NCBI GenBank assembly: GCA_025997595.1
Contig: BNUU01000001.1
Span: 310,001 to 374,000, forward strand
Source: Spirochaetia bacterium
GTDB lineage: Bacteria > Spirochaetota > Spirochaetia > Treponematales > Breznakiellaceae
Direction of reading: 5' to 3'
Length of the DNA: 64,000 bases
The position numbers and the translations under genes were made by a program. Position 1 is the first letter of the stretch. Each line of letters starts with the position of its first letter. The notes beneath the pieces were generated by a model. It did no database searches and was not told the DNA's origin. It saw only the letters and a program-made list of their open reading frames with translations. Shown here in pieces: positions 1 through 8,701 of the stretch.

Positions 1-938
1 GCCAGGGCGGGATCGATTTCCACATAGACCGCGCCTACCGGATGGGTCCCGTTGGGGAACCAGCCCTGGACGCCGTATTCCAGGGCCTGCAGCAGGCCGT
101 AGTCCTGAATCCGGCGGCGGTTGGCAAAAACGTACTGCTGCCGCCGGTCGTTCCGGTAAAGTTCCGGCCCGCCTATTACCAGGGTTACCGAAAAACCGGC
201 GCCTACTGCCTGGATTTCGTGGAGAAAATTGCCCTCCGGGGAGTCCAGGAGACATTGGGTAAACCGTTCCTTCAAACCGGGAACAGCGGGGAGCCAGGTC
301 TTGAGCTTGCCGTCCTGGGTAAAGCGGAAGCTCCGTTCCGGGAGGACAAGAGCCTTGTCGATAAGGGCCTGCCGGCACAGGAGCGCCTCGGTCCCCTCCC
401 GTTTCAGGAAACGTTTCCGTGCGGGGATGGTATCGAAAAGGCCCAGGGCGCGGACACTGGTTCCCTTTTTCCGCCGGGCCTGTTCAATGCGGGGCTCTGT
501 TTTCCCGGGGCCCACCTCAAGCTGCCAGGCCTCCCGGCCGTCGGTACTGGTGAGGATTTCCAGCCGGGCCACCGCCGCCGCCGCAGCCAGGGCTTCCCCC
601 CGGAAGCCCAGGGTTTCCGCAGACGCAAGATCATCCAATGAACGGATCTTGCTGGTGGCGTGGGTCAGCCAGCAGAGGCCCAGGTCGTCCCTGCCCATTC
701 CCGCGCCGTCATCGATCACCTCGGTCCGGCGGCCGCCCCCTTCCTCGATGAGCACCTCAATCTGCTCACCCCCGGCGTCGATGGCGTTATCCAAGAATTC
801 CCGCACCAGGGCGGCAGGGCGGTCGATCACCTCCCCCGCGGCGATCTTCCGGGCCTCCTCCGGGGGGAGCAGTTGTATCCGGTGATCCCGGTTCCGCAGA
901 TCCAGGCCTTTAGTCCGGTCCGGGGCAGTATCCACCAT
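1..938 (-). CDS. mutL: DNA mismatch repair protein MutL (N-terminal part, cut by window edge)
   Basis: MutL couples mismatch recognition by MutS to downstream repair through an ATP-driven N-terminal clamp. The frame is open from the start codon to the window edge, giving about 312 residues. GHKL ATPase motifs appear in order: REFLDNAIDAG (about residue 45), DDGAGM (about 76), THATSKI and LGFRGEAL (about 110), then the GTSV...DTIPARKRFL loop typical of MutL. The C-terminal domain lies outside the window. The ATG lies two bases after the xseB stop, so xseA, xseB and mutL look like one minus-strand repair operon. Family identity is clear; only completeness is unknown. Confidence 0.93.
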   Translation of the reverse strand, partial: MVDTAPDRTKGLDLRNRDHRIQLLPPEEARKIAAGEVIDRPAALVREFLDNAIDAGGEQIEVLIEEGGGRRTEVIDDGAGMGRDDLGLCWLTHATSKIRSLDDLASAETLGFRGEALAAAAAVARLEILTSTDGREAWQLEVGPGKTEPRIEQARRKKGTSVRALGLFDTIPARKRFLKREGTEALLCRQALIDKALVLPERSFRFTQDGKLKTWLPAVPGLKERFTQCLLDSPEGNFLHEIQAVGAGFSVTLVIGGPELYRNDRRQQYVFANRRRIQDYGLLQALEYGVQGWFPNGTHPVGAVYVEIDPAL

Positions 939-940
939 AA

Positions 941-1195
941 TCAGTCCTCTTCGTCAAAGAGGCTCAATTCGGGGTTTTCCTCCGTTGGAGCCTCGCTGCT
1001 GTTCATCAATACCTCGATCCGGCTTTCCACCTTTTCAAGGTCCTTCTCCAAAGTCCGGGCCAGCTTGATCCCTTCCTCAAAGGCCTTCAGGGCCTCGTCC
1101 AGGGGGATATCGGTCTTGCGGATCTTTTCCCCCAGGTTTTCCAGCCGTTCCAGCCGCTCCTCAAAATTTTTCTTGCCCTTTTCAGTTGTTTTCAC
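941..1195 (-). CDS. xseB: Exodeoxyribonuclease VII small subunit
   Basis: Small subunit of exonuclease VII, which degrades single-stranded DNA with XseA. The 84-residue product has the short helical-hairpin pattern of the family: NFEERLERLENLGEKI, then PLDEALKAFEEGIKL, with an acidic tail ending SLFDEED. I chose the GTG at 1195, preceded by GGGGGA. The open frame continues upstream to 1294, but that part only translates the CACAGAGG dispersed repeat and is not family-like. The large subunit gene lies upstream on the same strand and mutL directly downstream. The upstream repeat could affect expression of this gene relative to xseA. Confidence 0.88.
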   Translation of the reverse strand: MKTTEKGKKNFEERLERLENLGEKIRKTDIPLDEALKAFEEGIKLARTLEKDLEKVESRIEVLMNSSEAPTEENPELSLFDEED

Positions 1196-1225
1196 TTTTC
1201 CCCCATCGCCGCCGACAAAGAAGAA

Positions 1226-1491
1226 TTTACCACAGAGGGCACAGAGGGGAAAGGGGAGAACACAGAGGAAGATAAGGAAGGCTCGATTTTCCATCTATAA
1301 AATGAGCCAGTTCCAAATATAGAAATTAATTAACCACAAGCCGCCTACTGGCGGCACAACACGAACCAAATGATTATTATTCTTAGTTCGTGTTTTTCGT
1401 GTGGTTCGTGGTAAAATTCTTAATTTTGGAACCGGCTCATATAACATCTTTTTTTCTTAATTCCTCTGTGTTCTCTGTGGTTATTCTTCCT
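1226..1491. repeat. CACAGAGG-type dispersed inverted repeat, split by a smaller element
   Basis: The left arm (about 1226-1282) carries ACCACAGAGGGCACAGAGG followed by AACACAGAGGAAG. The right arm (about 1457-1491) is its inverse (TTCCTCTGTG, TTCTCTGTGG). The arms are separated by about 170 bp that contain the element at 1302-1440. The right arm ends at the xseA stop codon. Relatives lie at 20729, 49359, 59496 and 61597. This is the non-coding gap between xseA and xseB. Confidence 0.8.
1302..1440. mobile_element. MITE-like element with terminal inverted repeats, nested in another repeat
   Basis: The ends are inverse copies: ATGAGCCAGTTCCAAA at 1302-1317 and TTTGGAACCGGCTCAT at 1425-1440, with one mismatch in 16. 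Inside are a GCCGCC/GGCGGC hairpin (about 1343-1358) and inverted CACGAACC/GGTTCGTG arms. There is no coding capacity. Length and architecture fit a miniature inverted-repeat element moved in trans, but no clear target-site duplication is visible, so the mobile label is inference. Confidence 0.5.
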
Positions 1492-2681
1492 TATTCCTTA
1501 ACTGTCGCCATAATCAGCCCTTCTAAGGGCCGGATGCTGAGTTGGTCCCCGGCATTAACCTCCGCCGCCCGGCGTACCACCTTGCCGGTCCGCTGGTTTA
1601 CCGTAACCGAAAAGCCCCGTTCCAGTATGGAGAGGGGGCTGCCCGCTTCAAGGGCGGTCCGGGCCAGTTCCAGGGCGCGGCGGAGCTCCGCCGCCTTTTC
1701 GGTAAAGTTGGAGAGGAGCGCCTCCTTGGCGTCGTCAAAGCGCACCAGCCGGGGCTGGAGTATGCCCCGGAACCGGTATTCCAGGTCCTCAAGGCTGAAG
1801 GGCTTGGCCAAAAGCCGGGCCCGCTCTATCCTGGCCTTCATGCTTCGCCCCATCTCCTCCCCTAAATTTTGAACCGTTTCCAGCACCGCTTCCCGGTTTT
1901 CGCTGACCAGTTCCGCCGCCGCCGACGGGGTAGGGGCCCGGAGGTCCGCCGCAAAGTCGCTCAGGGCCCAGTCGATTTCGTGGCCCACGGCGCTTACCAC
2001 GGGAATAACAGACGCCGCTACCGCCCGTACCACGATTTCCTCGGAAAAGGGCAGCAGGTCCTCCAGGGAACCGCCTCCCCGGCCCACGATGAGCACATCC
2101 GCCAGCTGCCACCGATTGGCCTGCTCTATCCGCCGGGCGATCTGCGCGGCGGCCTCGTTCCCCTGTACCAGCGCGGGGAGGATAATCACCCGCACCCCCC
2201 CGGCCCTTCGGCGCAGAATGTTGAGGATGTCCCGCACCGCCGCCCCGGTGGGGGAACTCACTACCCCAATGGTTTCCGGAAACCGGGGGATGGGCCGTTT
2301 CCGGTCTTCGTCAAAAAGGCTCTCGGCGGCAAGCTGACGCTTCCGCTTTTCCAGCATGGCCAGGATGTCCCCGGTCCCGGCCAGCTCCATCTCCTCGCAG
2401 ATAATCTGGTAGTTCCCCCGCTGGGGGTAGACCGAAATGTTCCCCCTTACCCGCAGGAGCATCCCGTCTTTGGGCTGAAAATTGAGAAAGCGGCTCCGGT
2501 TTTTGAACATCACCGCAGAAAGCACCGCCCCGCTGTCCTTCAGGGTAAAATAGAGGTGCCCTGCGGCGGAAGGCCGGTAGTTGGAAAGCTCCCCCTCCAC
2601 AATCACCTCGGGAAAAGTCCCCTCCAGGGTCCGGCGTATCAGATCCGTAAGTTCGCTGACGGTAAGTTTCGGGCTTTCCAT
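1491..2681 (-). CDS. xseA: Exodeoxyribonuclease VII large subunit
   Basis: Catalytic subunit of exonuclease VII, cutting single-stranded DNA to acid-soluble oligonucleotides. The 396-residue protein has the N-terminal OB-fold (about 1-105, with GHLYFTLKD at 41-49) and the XseA catalytic region with VSSPTGAA (141-148) and GRGGGSLEDL (200-209), then a long helical C-terminus. It is somewhat shorter than the E. coli protein (about 456), the difference lying in the helical region. The ATG at 2681 is the only sensible start before the OB-fold. It is transcribed ahead of xseB and mutL. Confidence 0.95.
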   Translation of the reverse strand: MESPKLTVSELTDLIRRTLEGTFPEVIVEGELSNYRPSAAGHLYFTLKDSGAVLSAVMFKNRSRFLNFQPKDGMLLRVRGNISVYPQRGNYQIICEEMELAGTGDILAMLEKRKRQLAAESLFDEDRKRPIPRFPETIGVVSSPTGAAVRDILNILRRRAGGVRVIILPALVQGNEAAAQIARRIEQANRWQLADVLIVGRGGGSLEDLLPFSEEIVVRAVAASVIPVVSAVGHEIDWALSDFAADLRAPTPSAAAELVSENREAVLETVQNLGEEMGRSMKARIERARLLAKPFSLEDLEYRFRGILQPRLVRFDDAKEALLSNFTEKAAELRRALELARTALEAGSPLSILERGFSVTVNQRTGKVVRRAAEVNAGDQLSIRPLEGLIMATVKE

Positions 2682-2742
2682 GAATAGAGTATAACAGATA
2701 GGTGAATAATTGAGAATGACAGATCATACGATTATGTGATCG

Positions 2743-2772
2743 TTGACAGGGTATCGCCAATAAAGATATTAT
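2743..2772 (+). promoter_or_regulatory. Sigma70-type promoter for the TRAP operon
   Basis: TTGACA at 2743-2748, 18 bp spacer, TATTAT at 2767-2772, about 37 bp upstream of the dctP-like start. AAGGAAC precedes the ATG at 2810, so this transcript has an ordinary leader. Confidence 0.7.
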
Positions 2773-2809
2773 TTATTTCTATAAATAGCTTTAAGAATAA
2801 GGAACAATC

Positions 2810-3895
2810 ATGAATAGAGCCTGGCGTATAGCGGCATTTTGTCTTGTTTGTTTTTGCATGGGGCTCGGGTCTGCCTTTGCGGGTCCGGACCAGGAATCTT
2901 CGGGAGGTAGGGATAGGGATCGAGACAGGGATAGGGACAGGGCCAGGTCCCGGGTTACCACCATCAAACTGGCGTCCCTGGTTCCCGAAAATACCCCCTG
3001 GGGCGATGCCCTGAACAAGATGGCCGCGGAATGGGCGGCGGCTACCAACGGTGAAGTGGAGTTGAAGATATACCACAACGGCAGCGCGGGGAGCGAAGCC
3101 GACGCGCTGCGCAAACTCAAGATGAACCAAATCCAGGCGGCGATTTTATCCACCTTTGGGCTCAATGCTATTACCCCGGGAATTATGACCCTGAGCTGTC
3201 CCTTTCTTATCAGGGATAATACGGAGCTGGATCTGGTATTGAATGATTTAAAGCCGGATCTGGAGCAGGGGATCAACGATAAGGGGTTTTATTTCCTGGC
3301 CTGGTCAAAGGTGGGATGGGTCAAGTTTTTTTCCAAGGCTCCGGTCTTTACTCCCGCCGACCTGAAACGGCAGAAATTGGGGACCAATGAAAATGAACCC
3401 GCCCTGATGGATGCATTCAAGGCCATGGGTTACCAGATGGTCCCGGTGGCCATGAATCAGGTGCTGGTATACCTTAACGGCGGGATGATAGACGCGGTGT
3501 ACCAGAGCCCGGTCAATGTGGGGGGGCTCCAAATATTCGGCATGGCAAAGAATATGGCTTCCATCAATGTAGCCCCCTTCATGGGGGGCATCGTTATGAA
3601 TCAGACCGCATGGCGGTCCATCCCGGACAAGTATAAACCGGAACTTCTCCGGATTTCCAGGAAACTGGAGACAGGCCTGGATGCCTCCATTCAGCAGCTT
3701 GAGGCGGATATGATCGAGACCATGCGGGATTACGGGCTGGAGATCAACCAGCTGAGCCCGGCCCAGGAACAGCTCTGGTTTGATGATGTAAACCGCATTG
3801 TTCCCTCACTCTTTGGTACAACCCTTGATAAGACAATTTATGGAAGGATTGAGGGGATCCTCCAGGCCCACCGGACAGGCCGGGCGGGACGGTAA
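2810..3895 (+). CDS. TRAP transporter substrate-binding protein, DctP family
   Basis: Periplasmic receptor of a tripartite ATP-independent transporter, delivering an organic acid or related solute to the membrane subunits. The 361-residue protein has a signal peptide (cut near AFA at about 24), a low-complexity Arg-Asp linker (about 34-47), then a DctP fold with KLASLVPENTPWGDALN, the characteristic YQSPVNV region and an extended C-terminal helix. The linker is encoded by an in-frame run of hexamers (2908-2946). The next gene encodes the fused permease and overlaps by one base, so the two are co-translated. The substrate cannot be read from the sequence. Confidence 0.9.
   Translation: MNRAWRIAAFCLVCFCMGLGSAFAGPDQESSGGRDRDRDRDRDRARSRVTTIKLASLVPENTPWGDALNKMAAEWAAATNGEVELKIYHNGSAGSEADALRKLKMNQIQAAILSTFGLNAITPGIMTLSCPFLIRDNTELDLVLNDLKPDLEQGINDKGFYFLAWSKVGWVKFFSKAPVFTPADLKRQKLGTNENEPALMDAFKAMGYQMVPVAMNQVLVYLNGGMIDAVYQSPVNVGGLQIFGMAKNMASINVAPFMGGIVMNQTAWRSIPDKYKPELLRISRKLETGLDASIQQLEADMIETMRDYGLEINQLSPAQEQLWFDDVNRIVPSLFGTTLDKTIYGRIEGILQAHRTGRAGR
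2908..2946 (+). repeat. Hexanucleotide repeat encoding an Arg-Asp linker
   Basis: Degenerate tandem copies of AGGGAT/AGGGAC encode alternating R and D just after the signal peptide of the DctP-like protein. The unit is a multiple of three, so copy-number changes would alter linker length without breaking the frame. Confidence 0.7.
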
Positions 3896-5808
3896 TGATG
3901 CGGGAAGAAGCGAAAAACGCCTCCGGGGGGCGCCGTTCCCCGGCGGATATCATATGGACCGTTGAGCAGATCATCTGCTATTTTTCCCTGCTTTGCCTTG
4001 CCCTCCTGCCCGCCGCGGAGGCCTTTCTCCGGGTGTTTTTCCATTCCCGGGTTCCCGCCTCTCCGGGGCTTATTTCCCATTTTCTCCTGGTCCTGGGGCT
4101 CCTTTCCGGCATGAATACCACGAAAAACGGGGAGCATCTTTCCATAGGATTGGTCCAGTATGCGCATAATGACAAAATCAGGAACCTGCTTGAAATGTTT
4201 TCCGGCCTTTTGGCTACGTTTATGGTTACGATCTTTGCCTGGTGCGCTGCTTCGTTCATTAAAATCGGCCTTTCCCCCTGGCAGATAATCGGGTTTATCC
4301 CGGACCAGGTTTTTGCCCTGGTGATGCCCATAGGCTACGGGGTGATGGTCTTCCGCTTTGCCCGGATGACTGCCCTAAAGGGCTCCCTGAAAGGGAAACT
4401 GCGGTTCCTCCCTGTTCTGGCGGTACTCCTGGGGACCCTCTGCTCCCTGCCGGTAATTTTCAAGCTGATATGGGGCTTTGATCTCCCGGATTTTGCCTAT
4501 GACATAAGCGGCGCCTTTGTGAATCTGTCCATCGTGCTGCGGACTCCGATCTTCATCCTGTTTATCCTGGCGGCATTGGCGGGGACCCCCCTGTTTGTGA
4601 TCATCGGCGGCCTGGCGCTTATCCTGATCCAGGGTTCCGGGGGTGAAATTGACGTCGTTTCAAACCAGGTGTATACCGCCCTGACCCAAAACAGCATGGT
4701 TGCCATTCCCCTCTTTACCCTTTCGGGCTTCATCCTTTCGGAAAGCCGGGCAGGGGAGCGGCTGATGCGGACCTTTCAAAGTTTCTTCGGCTGGCTGCCC
4801 GGGGGCCTGATTATCGCTGCGGTGATCATCTGCGCCTTTTTCACCTCCTTTACCGGCGCTTCCGGGGTGACGATCCTTGCCCTGGGGGGCATCCTCTATT
4901 CGGTGCTTTGCGAGAACGGCAAGTATTCCTCGAAATTTTCCATCGGGCTCCTGACCGCTTCCGGCAGTATCGGCCTCCTCTTCCCCCCAAGCCTTGCCAT
5001 ATTTCTCGTGGGGGCCACTACCCGGACCAACACGATCCACCTCTTTCTGGGGGGCTTTATTCCCGGCCTGATCCTGGTGTTGGCCACCGTTATTTTCGGC
5101 ATTGTTATTTCGGTTAAAACGAAGGTTCCCGTGGAGCCCTTCAGCCTGAAAAAAGCGGGCCGGGCCCTGAAAGATTCACTGCTGGAAATACTGCTGCCCC
5201 TTCTGCTCATTGCAGGCTACTTTTCCGGTTTTTTATCTATGGTAGAAATCGGGGCGGCGGCGGTGATCTATGTTTTTGTGGCCGAGGTCTTTGTGTACCG
5301 GGACATAGAGCTCGCCCGAATGCCCTCAGTTTTCAAGAAGGCCATTCCCATCATCGGCGGCATCCTCTCGATCCTGGCCCTGTCCCAGGCCCTGTCCTAC
5401 TACATCGTTGATACCCAGGCGCCCTACTACTTTGCCCAATGGATACAAAGGGCGATTTCTTCAAAATACGTATTCCTTCTGGTCCTCAACCTGGCCCTGT
5501 TGGTAATCGGCTGCATGGTGGATATTTTCTCCGCCATACTGATTGTCCTGCCCCTGATCATGCCCCTGGGGGCGGTTTACGGCATAGACCCGGTCCATTT
5601 GGGGATCATCTTCCTGGTCAACATGGAGGCGGGTTTCATTACCCCCCCGGTGGGACTTAACCTGTTCCTGGCCAGCTATCGCTTTGAAAAGCCCTTCCTT
5701 GAAACCTCCCGGAATGTGCTGCCCTTTCTGATTATCCAGTTGGCGGTGGTCTTTATCGTCACCTATATCCCCATTCTTACTACCTATTTTACGAGATTTT
5801 ATGGCTGA
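3895..5808 (+). CDS. TRAP transporter fused permease (DctQ-DctM)
   Basis: Membrane component of the TRAP system; it imports the bound solute using an ion gradient. The 637 residues join a small four-helix DctQ part (about 1-190, with the HFLLVLGLLSGMNTTKNGEHL stretch typical of DctQ) and a large DctM part of many helices (about 200-637, with LFPPSLAIFLVGATT and GFITPPVGLNLFLA). Separate DctQ and DctM genes are more common; fused forms are known. ATG at 3895 overlaps the receptor stop codon, and a second ATG follows immediately. It sits in an operon with an acyltransferase and a membrane hydrolase. Confidence 0.9.
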   Translation: MMREEAKNASGGRRSPADIIWTVEQIICYFSLLCLALLPAAEAFLRVFFHSRVPASPGLISHFLLVLGLLSGMNTTKNGEHLSIGLVQYAHNDKIRNLLEMFSGLLATFMVTIFAWCAASFIKIGLSPWQIIGFIPDQVFALVMPIGYGVMVFRFARMTALKGSLKGKLRFLPVLAVLLGTLCSLPVIFKLIWGFDLPDFAYDISGAFVNLSIVLRTPIFILFILAALAGTPLFVIIGGLALILIQGSGGEIDVVSNQVYTALTQNSMVAIPLFTLSGFILSESRAGERLMRTFQSFFGWLPGGLIIAAVIICAFFTSFTGASGVTILALGGILYSVLCENGKYSSKFSIGLLTASGSIGLLFPPSLAIFLVGATTRTNTIHLFLGGFIPGLILVLATVIFGIVISVKTKVPVEPFSLKKAGRALKDSLLEILLPLLLIAGYFSGFLSMVEIGAAAVIYVFVAEVFVYRDIELARMPSVFKKAIPIIGGILSILALSQALSYYIVDTQAPYYFAQWIQRAISSKYVFLLVLNLALLVIGCMVDIFSAILIVLPLIMPLGAVYGIDPVHLGIIFLVNMEAGFITPPVGLNLFLASYRFEKPFLETSRNVLPFLIIQLAVVFIVTYIPILTTYFTRFYG

Positions 5809-5828
5809 TAATTATTAAGGAGGACCCT

Positions 5829-6647
5829 ATGAAATCCAAACCGAGCGGCCCCTATGTCCCCAATCTGGGAATCAAGTACCCCGAAGTGCCCGATGAGCAC
5901 ATGAACCCGAAGCCCAAAATTTACGATTCGGTTTTTGACGAGCAGTACCCCTACCTTGATAAGACACCGGGTTTCAAACTCTGGAGCGGTTTTATATATT
6001 TTGCAATCTGGACCCTGGTCTTTATACTTTGCCCGATTCGCTACGGCCTGCGGATTGAGGGGCGAAGCATCCTGAAAAAGCACAAAAAACTCTTCAAAAA
6101 CGGAGCCATGACCGTGGCAAACCATGTGATGCGCTGGGATTTTCTCTGCATACTCCAGGCAGTCCGGTACCGGCGGCTCTTTTTTCCCGCAATGGCTACC
6201 AATATCAACACCGCCGACAGGGGCCTCATCCGCGCCGTGGGCGGTATTCCGGTTCCCGAAGGGATTCACGCAATGCAAAATTTCAACCGGGCCTTTGATG
6301 AACTTCACGGGCGGAAAGAATGGTTCCACGCCTTTCCCGAAGCCGCCAGTTGGGACTTCTATCAGCCGATCCGCCCCTTCAAGAAGGGGGTGTTTACCAT
6401 GGCCTACAAGTATAATCTGCCCTGTATCCCCATGGCTTTTTCCTACCGGCCGCCCACGGGGATCTATAAGTTCTTCAAGAAGGGCTGCCCCCTGATCACC
6501 CTGCGTATCGGGGAGCCCCTTGTGCCGGACCAGAGCCTGCCCCGCAAGGAAGCGGTAACCCTGCTGCGGGAGCAGTGCCACAAAAGGATCGTGGAACTGG
6601 CGGGTATCCCGGAAGGGGAAAATCCCTACCCCTGCGAAGGGGACTGA
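5829..6647 (+). CDS. PlsC-family 1-acylglycerol-3-phosphate acyltransferase-like protein
   Basis: Likely transfers an acyl group to a lysophospholipid or related acceptor at the inner membrane. The 272-residue protein has one hydrophobic segment (about 54-70), the acyltransferase motif NHVMRWD (HX4D, His about 99) and a variant of the FPEGT block, here FPEAASWDFY. The late conserved block appears as PCIPMAFSYRP. AAGGAGG stands seven bases before the ATG. The FPEA variant and an unusual 50-residue N-terminus suggest a side branch of the family, so the acceptor is open. It is co-transcribed with the TRAP genes and the hydrolase behind it. Confidence 0.8.
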   Translation: MKSKPSGPYVPNLGIKYPEVPDEHMNPKPKIYDSVFDEQYPYLDKTPGFKLWSGFIYFAIWTLVFILCPIRYGLRIEGRSILKKHKKLFKNGAMTVANHVMRWDFLCILQAVRYRRLFFPAMATNINTADRGLIRAVGGIPVPEGIHAMQNFNRAFDELHGRKEWFHAFPEAASWDFYQPIRPFKKGVFTMAYKYNLPCIPMAFSYRPPTGIYKFFKKGCPLITLRIGEPLVPDQSLPRKEAVTLLREQCHKRIVELAGIPEGENPYPCEGD

Positions 6648-6671
6648 TAATTTCTTAAAAGGATGGTTTGT

Positions 6672-8618
6672 ATGAAATTTGCAAAACCCCTCGTTGCTTT
6701 CTGTGTTTGTATTCTGATTGTGATCCTGTCTATGGGCATTGCCTCCTGGGTGCAGACCGATTTCGGCAAGATCCGGGTGACCACCGCTTCTTTTGAAACA
6801 GATGCCGGGGGGACCCCCGGCAGGATCGCCTATAAGCTCTATGTCCCCGCCGGGGCCGACGCCAACCACCCCGTACCGGCGGTCCTGGTCATGCACGGTT
6901 ATCAGAACGACAGGGAAACCTCCGCCGCCTATGGCATTGAGCTTGCCCGGCGGGGCATCGCCGCCCTGTCGGTGGACCTCTACGGCCATGGGAACACTAC
7001 CTTTGGTATGCGCTTCCGGGGCTGGGGCCGGGCGAAGCTGACCAACCTTGATAAAACCGTTTCCGGGCCGGAGCGTTTTCTTATCATGATGACCTTCAGT
7101 ATCATGGACTTCTTTAAGCCTGAGATTTCGGCGGGGATTAAGGACAGCTCCATGGGGGGCAATGCCGCCTACCGCTTCCTCCGGTCCCTGGACTTTGTGG
7201 ACGCAGATAGAATCGGCATTACCGGCCATTCCATGGGGACCTGGGCATCCTGGTCCACCGGGGCTGCCTTTCCCGGCCACCGGGCCATCGTGCTCCAATG
7301 CGGGGAGCTCTTTCCCCGCGACTACTACGATGCGGCGGCGGTGAAGTTTAACAATGTGCTGCTGCTCCAGGCCCGGTACGACGAATTTGACTATTTCCGG
7401 GATTACCAAAAAAACGTGATCGGCCTTGAAAAAACGCCCCTCCGCTACCGGGATTTTATGGGGCAGGGCGCGCCGGTGGACTGGAACCGCACCTACGGCT
7501 CCTTTGCGGAGGGTTCCGCCCGCCGCATGGAGCTGCTGCAAACCAACCACCGGCTTACCACCCACGACGGCCATGCTTTAACCGCCGCCATGTCATGGTT
7601 TACCCGTGCCCTGGATGTGCAGCCTTCCCTTGCGGACTCAAATCACATCTACATGATCAAGGAACTTCTGGCCCTTCTGGCAATGCTGGCAGCCCTGGTA
7701 TCCATGCTGCCCCTCTGCCTGCTTTTCACCGCCTTACCCTTCTTTGCCCCCGTTGTCCAGCCCCTGGAAAAGGCGGAAAACCTGAAACTCCTTTCCCCAA
7801 AAAGCCGGCGGAAAACCGCCCTTATCTCCATTTTGGTAAGCGGCCTCACCTTCCCCTTCCTGGGCCAGCTCGGCCATGGGCTCATGCCCGTACCGGAAAA
7901 CATCTTCCGCATGACCATCGGCAACGGCTTTATCACCTGGCTCACCTTTCTGATGCTGGTCTCCTTATGTATGCTCCTCCATTGGTACAAAAAGGGCGGG
8001 GGTAAAGAGATGGGGGTGAGCCTCTATGATCTCGGCCTGGGGGAAAAGGCGGCCCCCGCCAAACTTAACGCACAGGTTATCGGCAAATCGGTGATTCTGG
8101 CCTTCCTCCTCACCGGGGTGATGTATGTTTTGGTGTGCATCAGCGCCGCAGTCTTTCAGCTGGACTTCCGGTTTATCTGGCCCTTCTTCCGGCCCTTTAC
8201 CGGACCCCGGCTGGGGCAGTTCTTCGTCTACCTGCCTTTCTACGCCGCCTTCTTTACGGTGAACGCCGGGGCCAAGCTTTACGGCCAATTACGGCTCCCG
8301 GAGAAAAAGACCGCCGGGGGGACCCAGCTTGCCTGGTGGCTCTACAGCGTCTTTATCATGCTGGGTGGGGTGTTCCTCATCGTCCTTATCGAGTATATCC
8401 CCTTCTTTTTAGGGATGGGCCCCGGCGCGGACCTGCTCTTTTCGCCCCTCTTTGGGGGCCCCTTTATGTCGGTAATGATCCTGCTCATCCCCCAGTTTGC
8501 GATCTTCTTCTTCCTTTCCACCTGGCTCTACCGCAAAACCGGTCATATATATGTGGGTTCCTTCATTGTAGCGATATTGGCAAGCTGGGTACTGGCGGGG
8601 GGATCGGCGATGTTTTAG
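6672..8618 (+). CDS. Alpha/beta hydrolase fused to a polytopic membrane domain
   Basis: The 648-residue protein begins with a signal anchor, then an alpha/beta hydrolase domain (about 45-325): VLVMHGYQND for the oxyanion region, GHSMG with nucleophile Ser about 187, and THDGH as the probable catalytic His. From about 335 to the end it has roughly eight to ten membrane helices. The hydrolase may face the periplasm and act on an ester or peptide near the membrane. I prefer the ATG at 6672: AAAAGGA is well spaced from it, but overlaps the earlier ATG at 6663. It is the last gene of the TRAP operon. The fusion is unusual and its substrate unknown. Confidence 0.75.
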   Translation: MKFAKPLVAFCVCILIVILSMGIASWVQTDFGKIRVTTASFETDAGGTPGRIAYKLYVPAGADANHPVPAVLVMHGYQNDRETSAAYGIELARRGIAALSVDLYGHGNTTFGMRFRGWGRAKLTNLDKTVSGPERFLIMMTFSIMDFFKPEISAGIKDSSMGGNAAYRFLRSLDFVDADRIGITGHSMGTWASWSTGAAFPGHRAIVLQCGELFPRDYYDAAAVKFNNVLLLQARYDEFDYFRDYQKNVIGLEKTPLRYRDFMGQGAPVDWNRTYGSFAEGSARRMELLQTNHRLTTHDGHALTAAMSWFTRALDVQPSLADSNHIYMIKELLALLAMLAALVSMLPLCLLFTALPFFAPVVQPLEKAENLKLLSPKSRRKTALISILVSGLTFPFLGQLGHGLMPVPENIFRMTIGNGFITWLTFLMLVSLCMLLHWYKKGGGKEMGVSLYDLGLGEKAAPAKLNAQVIGKSVILAFLLTGVMYVLVCISAAVFQLDFRFIWPFFRPFTGPRLGQFFVYLPFYAAFFTVNAGAKLYGQLRLPEKKTAGGTQLAWWLYSVFIMLGGVFLIVLIEYIPFFLGMGPGADLLFSPLFGGPFMSVMILLIPQFAIFFFLSTWLYRKTGHIYVGSFIVAILASWVLAGGSAMF

Positions 8619-8654
8619 CCCGCAAAGTTTAAACTTTTGTATGTCAATCTTGTA

Positions 8655-8684
8655 TTGACTTGTCTATATAAACATGTGTATTAT
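8655..8684 (+). promoter_or_regulatory. Promoter of the AT-rich protease cassette
   Basis: TTGACT at 8655-8660, 18 bp spacer, TATTAT at 8679-8684; the gene starts at 8702 after an AAGGG Shine-Dalgarno. The region is clearly AT-richer than its flanks. Confidence 0.65.
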
Positions 8685-8701
8685 TATACAAAGGGTTCTT
8701 A

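Noticed and set aside
1196..1294. N-terminal extension of xseB
   Set aside because: It only translates the dispersed CACAGAG repeat, has no family similarity, and a GTG with a ribosome site lies at the family start.
5799..7574. Long open frame (about 590 codons) antisense to the acyltransferase and hydrolase genes
   Set aside because: It is a GC-rich shadow: the product is Gly/Pro/His-rich without motifs, and both sense genes are clear families.
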